Source: Desmodesmus armatus (taxonomy: Eukaryota > Chlorophyta > Chlorophyceae > Sphaeropleales > Scenedesmaceae). From it: a stretch of 64,000 bases of DNA. Positions 21,754-34,400 of the stretch are shown here, one piece after another. The stretch is taken from assembly GCA_007449985.2 (NCBI GenBank), contig VIIQ02000559.1, positions 650,501 through 714,500 of the forward strand. The letters run 5' to 3'. The notes beneath the pieces are model-generated. The model was given only the letters and a program-made list of their open reading frames with translations, was not told the DNA's origin and made no database searches. A program made the translations under genes and the position numbers. Each line of letters starts with the position of its first letter. Position 1 is the first letter of the stretch.

Positions 21754-24700
21754 CTACCCCCTGAAGGCGCAACTCTGACTGTTCTGCCATCCCCACAGCC
21801 TCCCCTTCGTATCCGGCACGCTGTTCTGCTGCGTCGGCGTAAACATACACGTCGGCGCAGCATCCCACTCCACCAACGGCGCAGGCGCAACGCCCCGCAG
21901 CGGCGGCACCCGCCGGTAAGCGCAGCTTTGCCCATTTTGCCAACCCCACAACCGGCCCAGGTCATCTAAGACGCTGGTCTGAGGGGTGGGGACCCCCCAG
22001 CAGGTGGGGGAGGATTGCCAAGTGGTGGCGGAGTAGGAGACGGGCTGTGCAGGTGCCACTGCTGCTGCCCGGAACACGCAGCTGACGCCCTTCTCCCAGC
22101 CCCAGAGGCGGCCTGAGGTGTCGGCCACGCTGTTGAGGCTTGTGGGCGCGCGTGTGCAGGTTGGGGCCGTGGCGTAGGGCTGCGGTATGGAAAGAGTGAG
22201 GGCAGCAACATGTGAGAGAGTGAGGGCGGGAAAGCTGTGAGGATTGGGTATTGTAATGGACGTGAAGTGCGTGTGGGGTTGGCTGTTGCAAACATAACAG
22301 ACAGTCTTTGGTGTTGCAACCACGCTGAGACACACTCACACACAGTATCAACATGACAGGCAGTGTACATCGAGATATTTCAATTATGACACCAAGACGA
22401 TGACACCAGATAAAACGCGTACCTCGTTTGGTGAGAAGGGTGGGAAGGCAGGGGCCGGACTGATCCCCGCCCCGTTAGGCACTACAGGCTCCCCAGAGGA
22501 CGGGACCTCCAGTGGGACCTGGGGCACCAGAGGCACTTCCGGACCACGGGTGACGGCACCAGGACCAGCGGTGACGGCGACGGGAGCTGCAGAGCACCAT
22601 CCGGTGAGGGCCGACCGCACCCGGGGTGTCTGCGATCATCTGTGGGTTGTTGGGCGCAGCAGCGGCTGCAGCGGCGTCGGCAGGGCGCCGGGGGCGGGAC
22701 CAGCGGTGACGGGGAGGGAGAGGGGTACGGAAGCTGAACCTCATTGAGGTTGGGAGAGGGGCTTGGGGACCTTCTTCTGCGCCTTCGGGGTTTAGGGCTG
22801 GGGCTGGGTAAAACCGCCTGGGGCTCCGGGGGAGGCGGTACTGCAGGCTCCACTACTGTCGGTGAGGGCGAAGGTGAGGGTGCAGGAGGCGGGACTGGGA
22901 TAGGCACCGGGCTGGGGCTTGGGACGGGCGGCGGCAGGAGCAGCGCTGGGTCGGGAGAGGGGCTGGGGCTGCGGCGGGGCGGGGACTCCTCTTGGGCCTT
23001 GGGCTGGGCTAGGGCTTATGCCGAGGCCGATAAGTGGGCTAGGGCTGGGACTTGGGCTGGGGGATGGAGATGGTTTCGGGCTGGGTAGGATGCTTGGGGG
23101 TAAGCCTGTTGGGAGAGGTGTTGGGCTGGGGCTGGGGCTGCGCCGCCTGCGCCTACGTGGCCTGGGACTCGGGCTTGGGTCTGGGATGATGTCGATGTTT
23201 GCGGGAGTAGGGGACAAGTCCCCGACTGGTGGCCTCCAAGGGCGGACCGGGGGAGGGGGTGGCGGGGGTGGCCGCGGGGTGGGGGTGAGGGCGGTGGGGG
23301 AGGTGGCGGGGGTGGGGGTGAGGGCCGAGGGGGCGGCGGTGAGGGTGCGGAGGGTAGCTGCTGCTCTCCAACATGCTGCACCTGCTCAACTGCCACTGGC
23401 ACTCCCAGAAGATCTGAGAGCGGCTTGCTCAAAATATCTCCTGAGCTCGTCTCGATCTTCTTGATAATTTCCGCCTGGGCTGCAGGATCTGCTCCCGGTA
23501 CGTCAACAGTAATGCCTGTGCTGATCGTATTGGGTCCGGGGGTTGCTTGCAGCAGCAGCCGAGTAGACGTCCGATTGGCCGCCGCTGCTGCTGCTGCTGC
23601 GGCGGATGCTGGCCGCAGCTGCTGCGGCGGCGGCGGCTCACTCACGCTGCTGCTGCTGCCGCTGCGAAAAAAAGCCGCAACTTTCCGGGCGATTCTGTCC
23701 ATCAGGCCGTTCGACAGCCCCCCGCCAGGGTCCGCACCCTCTATAGGGACGTTGATGGTGATATTGGTAGAGATGTGGTACATAGCCTGCCCAGACAGCA
23801 GCAGCCGGCCCTTGGGCGGTGTTGGCTTGCAGGCCACGTCCCCAACTTTGATGGCTGAGGCTGGTAGGTTTAGGGCTTTGCTGTACGCGTCTGCTACTGT
23901 CTGCCGGAAGCGCTCCACGCCCTGCAAGTAGCAAGCAGCAGGAAGGGTTGGGGATAAGTGATGATGCTTAGTCAACCATGAAACAGTTGAAATGCTTGCA
24001 GTCTCTATGCTGGGTAGCCAGCCAGGATACGGCTCTGTGCTTTTCTCACACATCACTGCTGCATGCCTTCCTCACACATCACTGCTGTGCGCCTTCTTCA
24101 CACATCACTGCTGTGCGCCTTGCTACACAAATCATGCTGCCTGCCTTGCTACACATATCACTGATCTGTGCCTTCTTCATACAATACTGCTGCATGCCTT
24201 GCTACACAAGTAACTGCTGTGCACTTTCCTCACACAACACCCCTGAGCGCCTTGCTCCACACCGCCCCACTTGATGCACTAATTGGCCGCTGAAGAGACA
24301 GTCATGCTAGGCATCGCATTTAATCATGACATACTCACCGTTGTGTTGCTGAACCAGCTCGTACAATTCTCAACCTGGCCTGTACCGCCCGGCCCACTCC
24401 CCCGATCCTGGTGAACCTAAACCCTGAGCTCCTGATACTAAACCCTAACCCTCTCACTCACCGTTGTATTGCTGAACCAGCTCGTACAATTCTCAACCTG
24501 GCCTGTACCGCCCGGCCCACCAGCTGCCAAATCCATAGTGAAGTTCGTCGGCTTGAAAGCCGGCCCAGCAGCAGCAGCAGCAGACGCGCCACGCCGCCCG
24601 TACGTCACGCCCGCCCAGATGCCAATCCCAACCCCCGCCAGTGCCAGCAGCAGCAGCAGCGCCCAGAAGAGGCGCTTGTAGTTCACCTTGCTGTCCTTGA

Positions 24701-27700
24701 CTGGCTTTTTGTACGCGGGTTTCGTGTATGGGTCAGCGCGCTGGGGCTGCTGGTAACTGCTGCTGTAGTCCTCCCATAGGCTGACCTGCCATACACACCA
24801 CGGTCGTCATAACGAGCCGTGTCGCCGTACGCTGCTGGGGTGTATACGTTGTCGCTGCGGCTGCTGTCGCGGTAATCGTAAAGCGGAGCTGCATCTGGCC
24901 GCAGCTGCTGCTGCTGCTGCTGCTTGAGGGCTTTGCCTGGGGAAGCTCCCAGTGCTGCTGCTGCTGTGGTTGCTGCTGCGGGAGGCTCCCGCTTGGGCGA
25001 GGGAGGTGCCTCGACATCTGTTTGCTTCCGCCGGATACCTGTGGCAAAGACGGCCCAAATGACAGCAACAGGAACAGTTTGAGTTACAGGCTTTGGCACG
25101 CCAATGCCGTGCAAGCCACGGGGTCATGGGGGCAACAGGTGGGGTAGCTTGGCTTGAATGGTCTGTTGTTGACTATAAACATGTGTGTGCAAGCCAGCGC
25201 TGACATGAGAAGAGCTGCTCGGTCACATACTCCTCAGGGCCCAATTACATCGTGATGTAATCCCCTTGCAAGCTGCAGTGTGATACTAAAGAATTACCAT
25301 GGAACTCTGCTCCCTTGTGGATTGCTTGACTCTGTGCTGAGCTTATTGCTGCAAGCATAGCTGTAACTGTCACATAAGCAACAGGAGAGCATCACACTGT
25401 TGTAAAGGAGGCCGACGCCTGGCGCCTGGCTGCAAAGGTGTGAGAGGTGTCTAACACGCAAAGGTGTGAGAAGTGTGAGAAAAGACGCAGCAGGCTTACT
25501 CACCAAACAGAGAACCCAAAAACCCAGGCTTGCCCGACACTGCTGCTGCGCCAGCAGCACCTCCTGCTGCCGCTGCTGCCGCCGAGCCGCCTTTGCTCCC
25601 TGCCGTAGCAGCAGCACTGCTGCCTGCCTTGCCTGCTGAAGTGCTGCCGCTGCTGCCGCCCAGCACACCCGCCCTCCCAACGAAGTAGCACCAGGAGCTG
25701 CAGAGCTGCTGGCAAAGGGGTTAGTAGGAGTACTACTGCTAGCAGCAGCAGCACCGCCTGCGCTCAATGCCCCTGCTGCGCTGCCGTCCCGATATGCCAT
25801 ACTGCGGCCGCCTGCTGTGCTGTTCATGGTCCGAAGGCCGGAGGAACCCAAATGCTGCCTGTGTTGTCCCTAGCACCGGCAGACACGTCAGCGGCTTGGA
25901 TCTCGTCCGCTGCGTCCTCTGGGAGGGACCCCCGCCGACGGAACTCAGTCTCTGCTATGCCGACGGGAGCTCGGGGGGAGCTCTGCGCGCTGCCAGCGCT
26001 GCTCTGCGGCTTCCTGCGAAGGCGTGACTCGCCGCCCGTTAGCAATGCTGGCCGCACCCCGCCTCCCATGCCCGGGAACGTGCTGCCGCTGCCTGGGAGG
26101 TCAGCACCTGACGCGTCAGACGCCCTGCCTGTCTGACTGGGGGACTCTGGCATGACCGGCGAAGGTGGCAGGCTAGAGTCTGAGAACCGAGTACCCCTAG
26201 GCGGCGAAGACGGCTTCGGCAAGCCCCCTAAGGACCCTCCCATAAGGGGCGACGGCTGCATGCTTCCCCCGCCCATCAGGGGAGACGGCTGCAGCGACCC
26301 CCGGTCCATTAGCGGCGACGGCTGCATGCTGCTGCTGCCTTCTGCACCGGGTAAGTCTGCATTAGGGGACGGCGTGCGAGACCTCCAGAGCAGCGACGCC
26401 CTTGCGCCTGCTCCTGCTGCTGCCCCTGCGCCCGCTGCTGCTGCTGCTGCTATGCCTGGTGTTGGGGAGGACCGCAGGCTGCTATCCCCTGGCTCAGAGG
26501 TGCCGAGGCCCCCGCTGCCTTCGCCCGTAAGGCTGCCTTTCGGCGTGGGTATGGATCGCAGCTTTACATACTCCCGCACCAGCTTTGCCCGGTCTTTCAG
26601 CGCGCTGCTTCTAGGGCTTGACCCAGTGCTATCCCCTGTAGGGCCTGCTGCTGCTGCTCCGGCTGCGGGGGCGGCATCGCCAGGGCTTTGAGGGGTCCAC
26701 TCAGACTGAACCCCAGAGCCTGCGGTGCTGCTGTAGCGGCGCATACCTGCCGCGCCCCTGCTACTACTGGGCGGGAGACCCCCGGTGCTTGCTGCTGCCA
26801 ACGGGAGGCCCCCGGTGGGCGTTGTAGCCCTGCTGCTTGCGGCGGAACCGGCTGCGCCTTGGCGCCAGCGCATACCTGGCTCCGGACTGGGGCCGGCGCT
26901 GCTGAGGCCGGCAAGGCCGCTGCTGTTCCCGCCTTTTTCCGAGTCGAGGGCGTTCCAGACTTCGTCTATCTCAACTGACGGCAGTGTGTCGATGGGCTCC
27001 TGCCTGCTGCCGGCCCGAGGAGCGAACACGGATGAGGATGCCGGCCCGCGGTTGAAGCTGCTACCAAGGGCAGCAGGGGGTGGAGCCGCTGTCGCGCTGG
27101 AGAAGGGTGTGGCAGCAGTAGCTGAGGATAGCGCTGTTGCGGCAGTAGCGCTGGAGACTGCTGTAGCAGCAGAGGGCTGCTTCATGGATGTCTCCCTGCT
27201 GCCGGGGTTGTCGCTGCAGCTGCTCATGAGCCGTCTGGGGGGACCGGAGCTGCTGCCAGCCCCGCCCATGGCCGCTGCTGCGGAAGAAGCCGAGCCTGGC
27301 TTATCATCCTTGCCGGGTCCTGAACCACCCCAGAGCTGCCTTGGGTCAAACCGGCCGAGGCTGCTGCTGATGCCGCCTCTCAGCGGCGACACCGTCCTTG
27401 TCCCGCTGTCCGAAGCAACTCGTGTATCCTTATTGCTGCTGCTGGTGCTGCCAGCTCCTGCAGCGAAGGGGTTCGTCAGTCGACTGCTGCTGGCACCCCC
27501 GCTGTCGGACCCTGCTTTCCTGCTGCCTTCTGCTGAGGCGCCAGTGGATTTGTCTGCATCGCCACTGGACCCTGACAGCAGACGCCTCGAACCCTGCAGG
27601 AAGGACGCCGTTGGGCGAACGGCATCAGCATTGTGCTGGGGTGAGCAGCAGGAACCAGCTGTAGCTGTGTGACAAATCCACCAACCTGCGGGCCCTGGCC

Positions 27701-27891
27701 CTGTGTGACGGACTCAGATCCGCTGAATGCATGCAAAAACTTCTAAACGTGCTTGCGCAGACTGGGCATGCAGGGAAATGTGTGCGGTCCAGGCCATTTA
27801 TCTTCAGATGATGGGACTGCGGGTAGCTCGCATCTGAAGCTTCCAGCTGACCGGCACTCACCTTCTTGCCACCTGTTAGGCTTGAAAACAT
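21754..27891 (-). CDS. Type II membrane protein with Ser/Pro-rich regions and three WGW modules (paralog A)
   Basis: Minus exons: 27873-27891 (19-nt candidate start exon, MFSSLT), 25504-27658, 24462-25038, 22423-23921 and 21754-22179. With single-base corrections at several homopolymer or repeat sites the frame closes to ~1,560 codons. A ~800-residue Ser/Ala/Pro-rich N-terminal part has repeats of MQPSPLMGG. A membrane anchor follows near residues 845-865 (FWALLLLLALAGVGIGIW), after basic residues, so the C-terminus is probably outside. Outside lie a domain with RFRQTVADAYSKALNLPAS, an SP/PPPP-rich hydroxyproline-type stalk, and three modules each with APTC or SPTC, NSV or TSV plus D, (R)LWGW and CA(F/Y)R or CVFR. 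I do not recognise a named family; carbohydrate or wall binding is a guess from the module plus the stalk. The stalk exon needs at least five frame corrections, so decay of this copy cannot be excluded. Confidence 0.62.
24043..24260 (+). repeat. ~30-bp tandem repeat in paralog A intron
   Basis: Imperfect units built from CACATCACTGCTGTGCGCCTT recur about seven times between the TM exon and the following exon. Confidence 0.75.
24339..24402 (-). pseudogene. Copy of the 3' end of the paralog A TM exon
   Basis: Matches 24462-24525 nearly base for base, including the donor (ACAACG-GTGAGT in the real exon). It lies 123 bp downstream in the intron. The rest of the exon is not repeated. Confidence 0.85.
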
Positions 27892-29954
27892 GTCTTCTAA
27901 GCGTTTAGACGCCGCATCATGAAGGCACGCGTTGCTGCTGGAAACACGGCTGGGAGGCCCGCATGCACTGGCTTATGCTTGTTGGATACTTAATGGTGGT
28001 AACCTTGTGAAATGAAAGCGCAGTAGACTCTTGCAAACGATCTCCGGGCCGGGCACACCCGTCACTGCCGTTTTGCTTCGTCCCTTCACCTTCCGCGGCA
28101 GTAGCTGGCACACAGCACGTCGCAGATCACATTCAGCACTGTGCATCGTGATCGTGCCCATTGATAGTGATATTCATTGTCATTGTGCAATTCATTGCGT
28201 CGATGAAACCGCCATCGAAGGTCCCAGATCGCTTGGCTTGACACCAGTGACGCTGCCGGGCTGTATCTGCAGCCAAAAATGGAAGTTCCGATGCTTGATA
28301 GGTGGAGCTGCGTCTGCCAGCATAGACTGCCTGCAGCACTGCTGTAACTGCAGGTGGAGGAGGGTGAGCAACGTTTGTTGCAACCTGCGTTGAAGTGTGT
28401 TTCCTGTAGACTTGCAGTTTCTGCGTAAAATCCACACAGCTGGTTACTGCTATGGATGTATTTTCAATCTGTGGTGCTGTGGGTGGTGCTTGCCTTCATT
28501 CACCACAGCATGTCAGGCGTCCGCAAGGGCGAACAGCTGGCAAAGCTCAACAAGTGCCAGGCTATAATAGCAGCATTGTACTTTTCACCACAATTCACAG
28601 TTGAGCACACAGCTTGTTGCCCATTGAAAGCACTGCAGAGTAGCGCCAAGTGCAACGGCCCCTCGTCATTGACTGCTCATCGCGTCAACAGCTGTGCTGT
28701 GATGTGCTGTGCTGGGCCTCTATCAACCTTTTCCAATCTGAAGCAACAGAATCCCCTGTCCTCCATGTGTCCGTCAGCCCATGAAGCTGACGACGGCGGC
28801 CAGACATGTGTGCTTGCCATGGCATGCGGTATGCATGCATGCATATGCTGCAGGCACCAGCAGTGTACGCTCATCTGCATATTCAGCTGCATGTTTACAA
28901 CCCATGGCCGCCAACTGCATGTTGATCTGTGTGTTTACAGGCCACTGCGCGTCTGGTGGCGCAGATCGGGCTCTTAGGATGCCACGTGGCGCAGTGGTCA
29001 ACTCTGTAGTACACTGGTGGTTTGTTACCACACACTAGGTTCATGCTGCAAGGCTTCACCTTCAGGCTCTAACACCAGCTTGCACACAGACACCTCGCAA
29101 GCACCTACACAGCCACTAGGCTAGCGACCAACGCGCCCAAGGTACCATGCAAAAAAGCTGCTCGCATGGACGCAATATGCTGTAGGCTCAAGCTGCATTC
29201 CTGCGCCGCGTTGAACTTTCCCCAGCAAAACAATTCCACATAATGCTGCCAAAAAACCCAACAGCGTGCAAATTGCACAGAATGTCCTCAGCCTCTGGTC
29301 ACACACCGCTGTGATAACCACACGCTGTGGTTGGTAGCCACACACCACACACACAAGTGGGTGCCAACAGGTGGTGCTGCAGTTGTTGCAGCTGCCAGCC
29401 CTGAACATCTAACAAAATCATCACCCCAGTATCAGCGCAAGATCACCTCCGCCGCAGACAAAACATAGCTGGCACCACTTCAAGAAACCACCCATGCTTT
29501 GGGCACATATGGCAATCATAAGCCATCCTGGGTGCAGCATGCATGGGGCAGCCCACAGTTGCTGGTGGCAGAGCTGGCAGCAGCTTCTCACTCAAAATGA
29601 GACTGTCACATCACCAAGGGATGAGTACGGTACTGGAGGGAGCACCAACTATCTGCATGCGTGCCTACTAGTGATACAACACACTTTCTACCCCACATAT
29701 TCAGTCACTAGGTCGAGAAGCGTGAGCCTCCCAGATACATGCTGAAACTGAAAACATCACGTGCTGATATAATGACTGCTTTGCCAATGCCGAGCTAGGA
29801 AACACTTCAAAATCTAGGGTTTGCTGACTCAACACTCACACATGTGCACAGCCAACTTGGCACCAGCTTTCAACAGACTTGAGAGACCAGCTACTGGGTT
29901 AGGAACAACCCAATGCAACACTGACCATGCCGCTGCAGCTTTGCGCTGCTTGGC

Positions 29955-29995
<41 letters not shown>

Positions 29996-30179
29996 GGTCC
30001 TTGCACCAAAAGCTCTACCAGCGGTTGTATGCAACACATGGACTGCCACGGAAATGTGACAGCTTGTTTGCGCTGCCCGCTTGCTGCAAGGGCAATCTCA
30101 ACTTGCAACTACAGGGTGGTGTGCCGTTCAGAAGGCCTCAAGTCTATCTCTCAAGCCTTGCTTGCCTGCACAGACCAAC

Positions 30180-30211
<32 letters not shown>

Positions 30212-30449
30212 GATGTTGATGCCAAGCTTCATTTATCAATGTGATGGCAGTCAGTGTCTGAGGAATGTCACGGCTGCTGCTCACGCAACAAGCATCAAAA
30301 ATGACTGCGTGGTGGCACGACCATGACTCATGGTCCGTAAGCCATAACGATTTCATGACGTGTCACATGGATGCAACACTGCACAATTTTGCTACTTGCA
30401 GGAACTACAGCCAGGTGCCTTCCGGCTACTTGCCGGATAAGCCCTCAAG
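27892..30449. other. 2.6-kb intergenic region between the two WGW genes
   Basis: No gene supported on either strand. It should hold the paralog A promoter and the paralog B 3' UTR. Two CTG/CAG microsatellites occur: (CTG)n at ~29961-29994 and (CAG)n at ~30181-30209. Confidence 0.5.
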
Positions 30450-31387
30450 TCAACCCACCTGCCGGAATGCGCACGTCTTGCCGCCACTCCACCCCCACTT
30501 CTTGCTGTTCAGGTCGGTCACACTGTTGCTACTGCTGGGCTGGCCAGGGCAGGACGGCGCAGCCTTCCACGACAGCTGTGTTGGCCTGCTGCTCTTGCCT
30601 TCCAGCTTGTAAGCACAGTTGGCGTTGTCCTGCCAGCCCCACAGCTTGCCACTCTCGTCATATACACTGTTGGAGGCAGTGGGGGTGCCGCTGCACGCCT
30701 TTGCCTCCCTCCACGTGACTGGCGCCCACTGTGGTGATGTGGCGCGGAAAACACACATCGCCTTCTTTTCCCAGCCCCAAAGACGACCAGAACCGTCATA
30801 CACGCTGTTGGCGATGGTGGGTGCGCCCGCGCAAGTCGGAGCGGTGTCGTAGAACTCGACCCACTGCGTGCCGTCGGTATTGCCGGTCGGAAGGACGGGA
30901 GGCGCTTCCTCGGAATCAGCAGCATCCCTGCGAGAAGACGACTTCACACCTGGCGATGGTGGCTCGATCGGCATCTCTTCAGGGTCGAGCCCCTCATAAC
31001 CGTCGGGGTTGTTACTTATTGCCGCGTCCTCGTTGTCGATGGGGTAGTAATCATCTGACTCCTCGCCTTGGCTTGGCTTCGTTGCAGAAGCTTTCTTCGC
31101 AGGTGCTGCCTTGGGCGCCGCGGTCGGTGCCGGGGCGGGCTCCGCAGTTTTGGCGGGCTGCTTCACCACTGGCTCTTCAGGTTCTTCTTCAGGGTCAAGT
31201 TCCACGTTGCTGGAAGCTGCAGCAGCGGCTGGCACTGGCCCTGCCTGTGGGGTCGGTTGCTGAACAGGGACCTGAGCTACTGCTGGCGCTGGTGCTGCCA
31301 CTGCAGCGGCCTGAGCAGGTGCTGCGGCCACCTGAGCAGCTGCACTTGGGTTTGCAGCCATGTTGTTGCTTGGGCCTTGCTGCTGCA

Positions 31388-31419
<32 letters not shown>

Positions 31420-34400
31420 GGGCCGCTTGGGCTGCTGTAGGTGCGTCGACCCGTGCCGCAGCAGGGATGGCAGCAGCAGTGCTGCTTACAGCAGCTGCAG
31501 TGCTGACCCCTGGTGTTGCTGCGGCTGCTGTGACCTTCTGCCAGCCCTCCAACTGCCCGGCAGGTTGAATCTGCACAGAAGCCTGGTAGAACTGCGCCAA
31601 TGGGACTGCCAAGATGTTGGGCGCCCAAGCTGTCACCTTATTCGTGATGCTGGATAGCAGAGAGGGTTCTGAAGGCACAGTCACACTGAAACGTGTGACC
31701 ACCTCGCTCTGGGCATCCCTCGAGGCCTGCTGCTGCTGCTGCGGCGGCGGCGGCTGCGCACCGGCCCCTTGGCCCAGTAGAGCTGCCAGGACCGAGTCAG
31801 CAGCAGTGCCCGGTGAGCCAAACTGCTGTGTTGCTGTTGCTGCAAGTAAACTGCGCGAGGCTGAGGCGCCTCCTGCCCTGTCTGCTCCATGCGTCAGCAT
31901 GTTGGCGCCATCACATGAAATGCCGAGGATTTGGATGTCGCTTGCTGGGACGGACAGCGCTTGTGCATATGCTCCTGCAAAAGCCTGTTGGTACTGGCGA
32001 AGTTTCTGCAAAGTTGAAGAAACGGCACCAAAGGAGCGCATGTAAGGATGGCAGGCAAGGGTTATCAGTTGCAGCTGCCAGAATGGAGCTGGCTCTTCTG
32101 CCAGGACTGCTAGCGCAGAACATCTGGATCTTGACTTCACTTTTGGACATGATACTGTGCTTCCAAAGGTAAACCGTCGCCAAAAAAGCTGAGATCGTCC
32201 CTCACACGCTCAATCATGCTGACACACTGCAGCGCAAAGTCACTAAACTCACCTCCTGAGAGCCAAACCACAGCTTGCAGCGTTGGTCGGAAGGCACCCC
32301 CGGTAACGAAGGCCGAGCCGAGACCCCAAACACCGACATCGCCGGTGCCGCTGCGCCCGCCGGACCAAGCTGCTGCTGGGGAGCTCCTGCCGACGCAGGC
32401 TTCCCTTTTGCAAACGCCACCCCAACCCCCACTCCAGCTCCCGCCACAAGCACCAACATGAGGACAGTCAACAGGGTCCACACTGCCCTTCTGCTCAAGC
32501 CACAGCAGCCCTGCCAACCGCCGGCGCTGCTGCTGTCAGAACCCCCTCCTGCAGACACCCGGACCTCCAGCCGGTCGTGTTTGTAGCCGCCGCCCCCGCT
32601 GCGCACACTCCCGGCGCTCCTGTACCCGCCGCCGCTGGCCCTGTGCTGGTGAGGGGATACCTGGGAGGTACCTTCACCCTCTCCTGCTGCTGGTGATGCT
32701 GGCAGCTGTGCAAAGCTGACCCTGGGAGGCCTCTGCTCTGATGCCAGCGCCGCAGCAGCAGGCGCAGGCGCGGGCGCAGCACCGGCAGCGGGTGTGGGTG
32801 CTGGGTCGGCAGCGGCTGGTGCTGCTGCTGCTGCTGAGGGGCTTTCCAAATGGCCGCTTTGAGGGCAGCTGAGCTCTGAGGCTGGTGGGCTGTGCTGTGC
32901 TGTGCTATGCTGCTGGGATGGCAGCTGATCAGGAGAGGGGCTGCGCTGCCTTGAACCTGCCTTGCCACCTGCATTCAACCAAACAAGGCAAGTATCAGCA
33001 TTAGAACTTTGACAAAGTCCAGCACGGTTAATTAGGCAAGCCAAGTATGTCAGTTGCTGTAATGCCTTTCCGCACAGTGTTTGGGTTCACAACAAGAGTT
33101 GTGTGTGGGCAGATGTCACACTTACATCGTGTACCGTAAGGTGTGATAAAAGAGAGCAAAGGTGGCCAAGTTTAAACAAGGGTCAACGTGTCACAAGGCT
33201 CTTTCAGTCGTGCCGCACAACTAGCATCCTTATTCCAAAACCATGCTGTACGTGGCAGGCACCAGCCTTACCACACCACTGGCGCAGCAAGTGTACAAGC
33301 TGGCACCTCCTCCCCAAGCAGCCGCAGCGTTCTACACCCCCCCCCCCCAAACTCACCGTGAAGGTAAGTTGACTTGGCAGCGGTCTTAGGGTTGTACGCC
33401 AGGGCCGCCTGACCAGGGTAGGCCTGATACTTCACCTTCGCGGCCGCAGATGCAGCCGCCGACGTTGCCACAGAAGCCTTCGAGCCAGTGCAGCTGCTGT
33501 GCGTGCTGCCACGCCTGCCTTCCAACGGAGGGGACTCCCTGTGATGCTCCCTGGCGGCGGCTGCGGCGGCTGCCGCAGCAGCGGCTGTGGTGACAGAAGT
33601 AACAGCAGTACTGCTGGTCTCCCTGCTTCTGTATGTGCTGATCTCAGGCTGTTCTGGGGAGGGAGCTCTGCGCCCAATGGGGTGCGCATGCGCATGTGTG
33701 TGTTCCTCCCTTCCAGCCTTGTGCGTGCGGACGCCGAGCCGCTGCGCTGCTGTCAAAGGTGCGGACGCTGAGCCGCTGCGCTGGTCAAACATTGACTCAT
33801 CCTCATCTGCTGCTCCCACCCACTCTTGCTCACTAGGAGGCTCCTGCGGCCGCTGCTGCTGCTGCTGCCGCTGCTGCTGGTGCCGCAGCCGCTCCAAGGT
33901 CTGGTGCCACCTAGCAGGTTCCTCTTCATCGTCGCTGCTGCTCCTGGCTTCACCATGCTGCTGCTGCTGCTGCTGCGGCTGCCGGCGGGGTCCCCGGGCT
34001 CGCTCACCGTGCTGGTGACGCAGGTAGTTTGACTTGAGCCGGCTGTCGCTGCTGGGCCTACATACACGCACACATTGAAAAAGGCGACAGTTACAGTCAC
34101 AGAAAATGGCATGGCACGGCAGAACGGTGCAAAGGTGCAACATGCAAAGGAGGCCAGGGGCTCATGGGGGATACACAGGAATACCCAGGCAGACCACAGG
34201 TGATTTCGTGAGCTCTTTTGTTATGTGGCTTTGCAAGGTGTGATGCTCATGCTGCATCCCAACTGCATGTGCTGATAAGGTGCATGGAGCCGTTGCGCCC
34301 GCAGCAGGACAATTCCAACAACCCGATAGAACAAAGACAAGCTAGTAATGCGCCTGGACTTCACAAGCAAAAGAGAGTGGTACTAAGACACTGGGTGTGA

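Noticed and set aside
28456..28977. Plus-strand 173-codon open frame with a hydrophobic start
   Set aside because: No ATG-supported homology, no flanking exon signals and biased only by Cys/His-rich noise. Treated as intergenic.
28981..29045. tRNA-like A-box (TGGCGCAGTGGT)
   Set aside because: No matching acceptor stem, anticodon loop or clean B-box follows.
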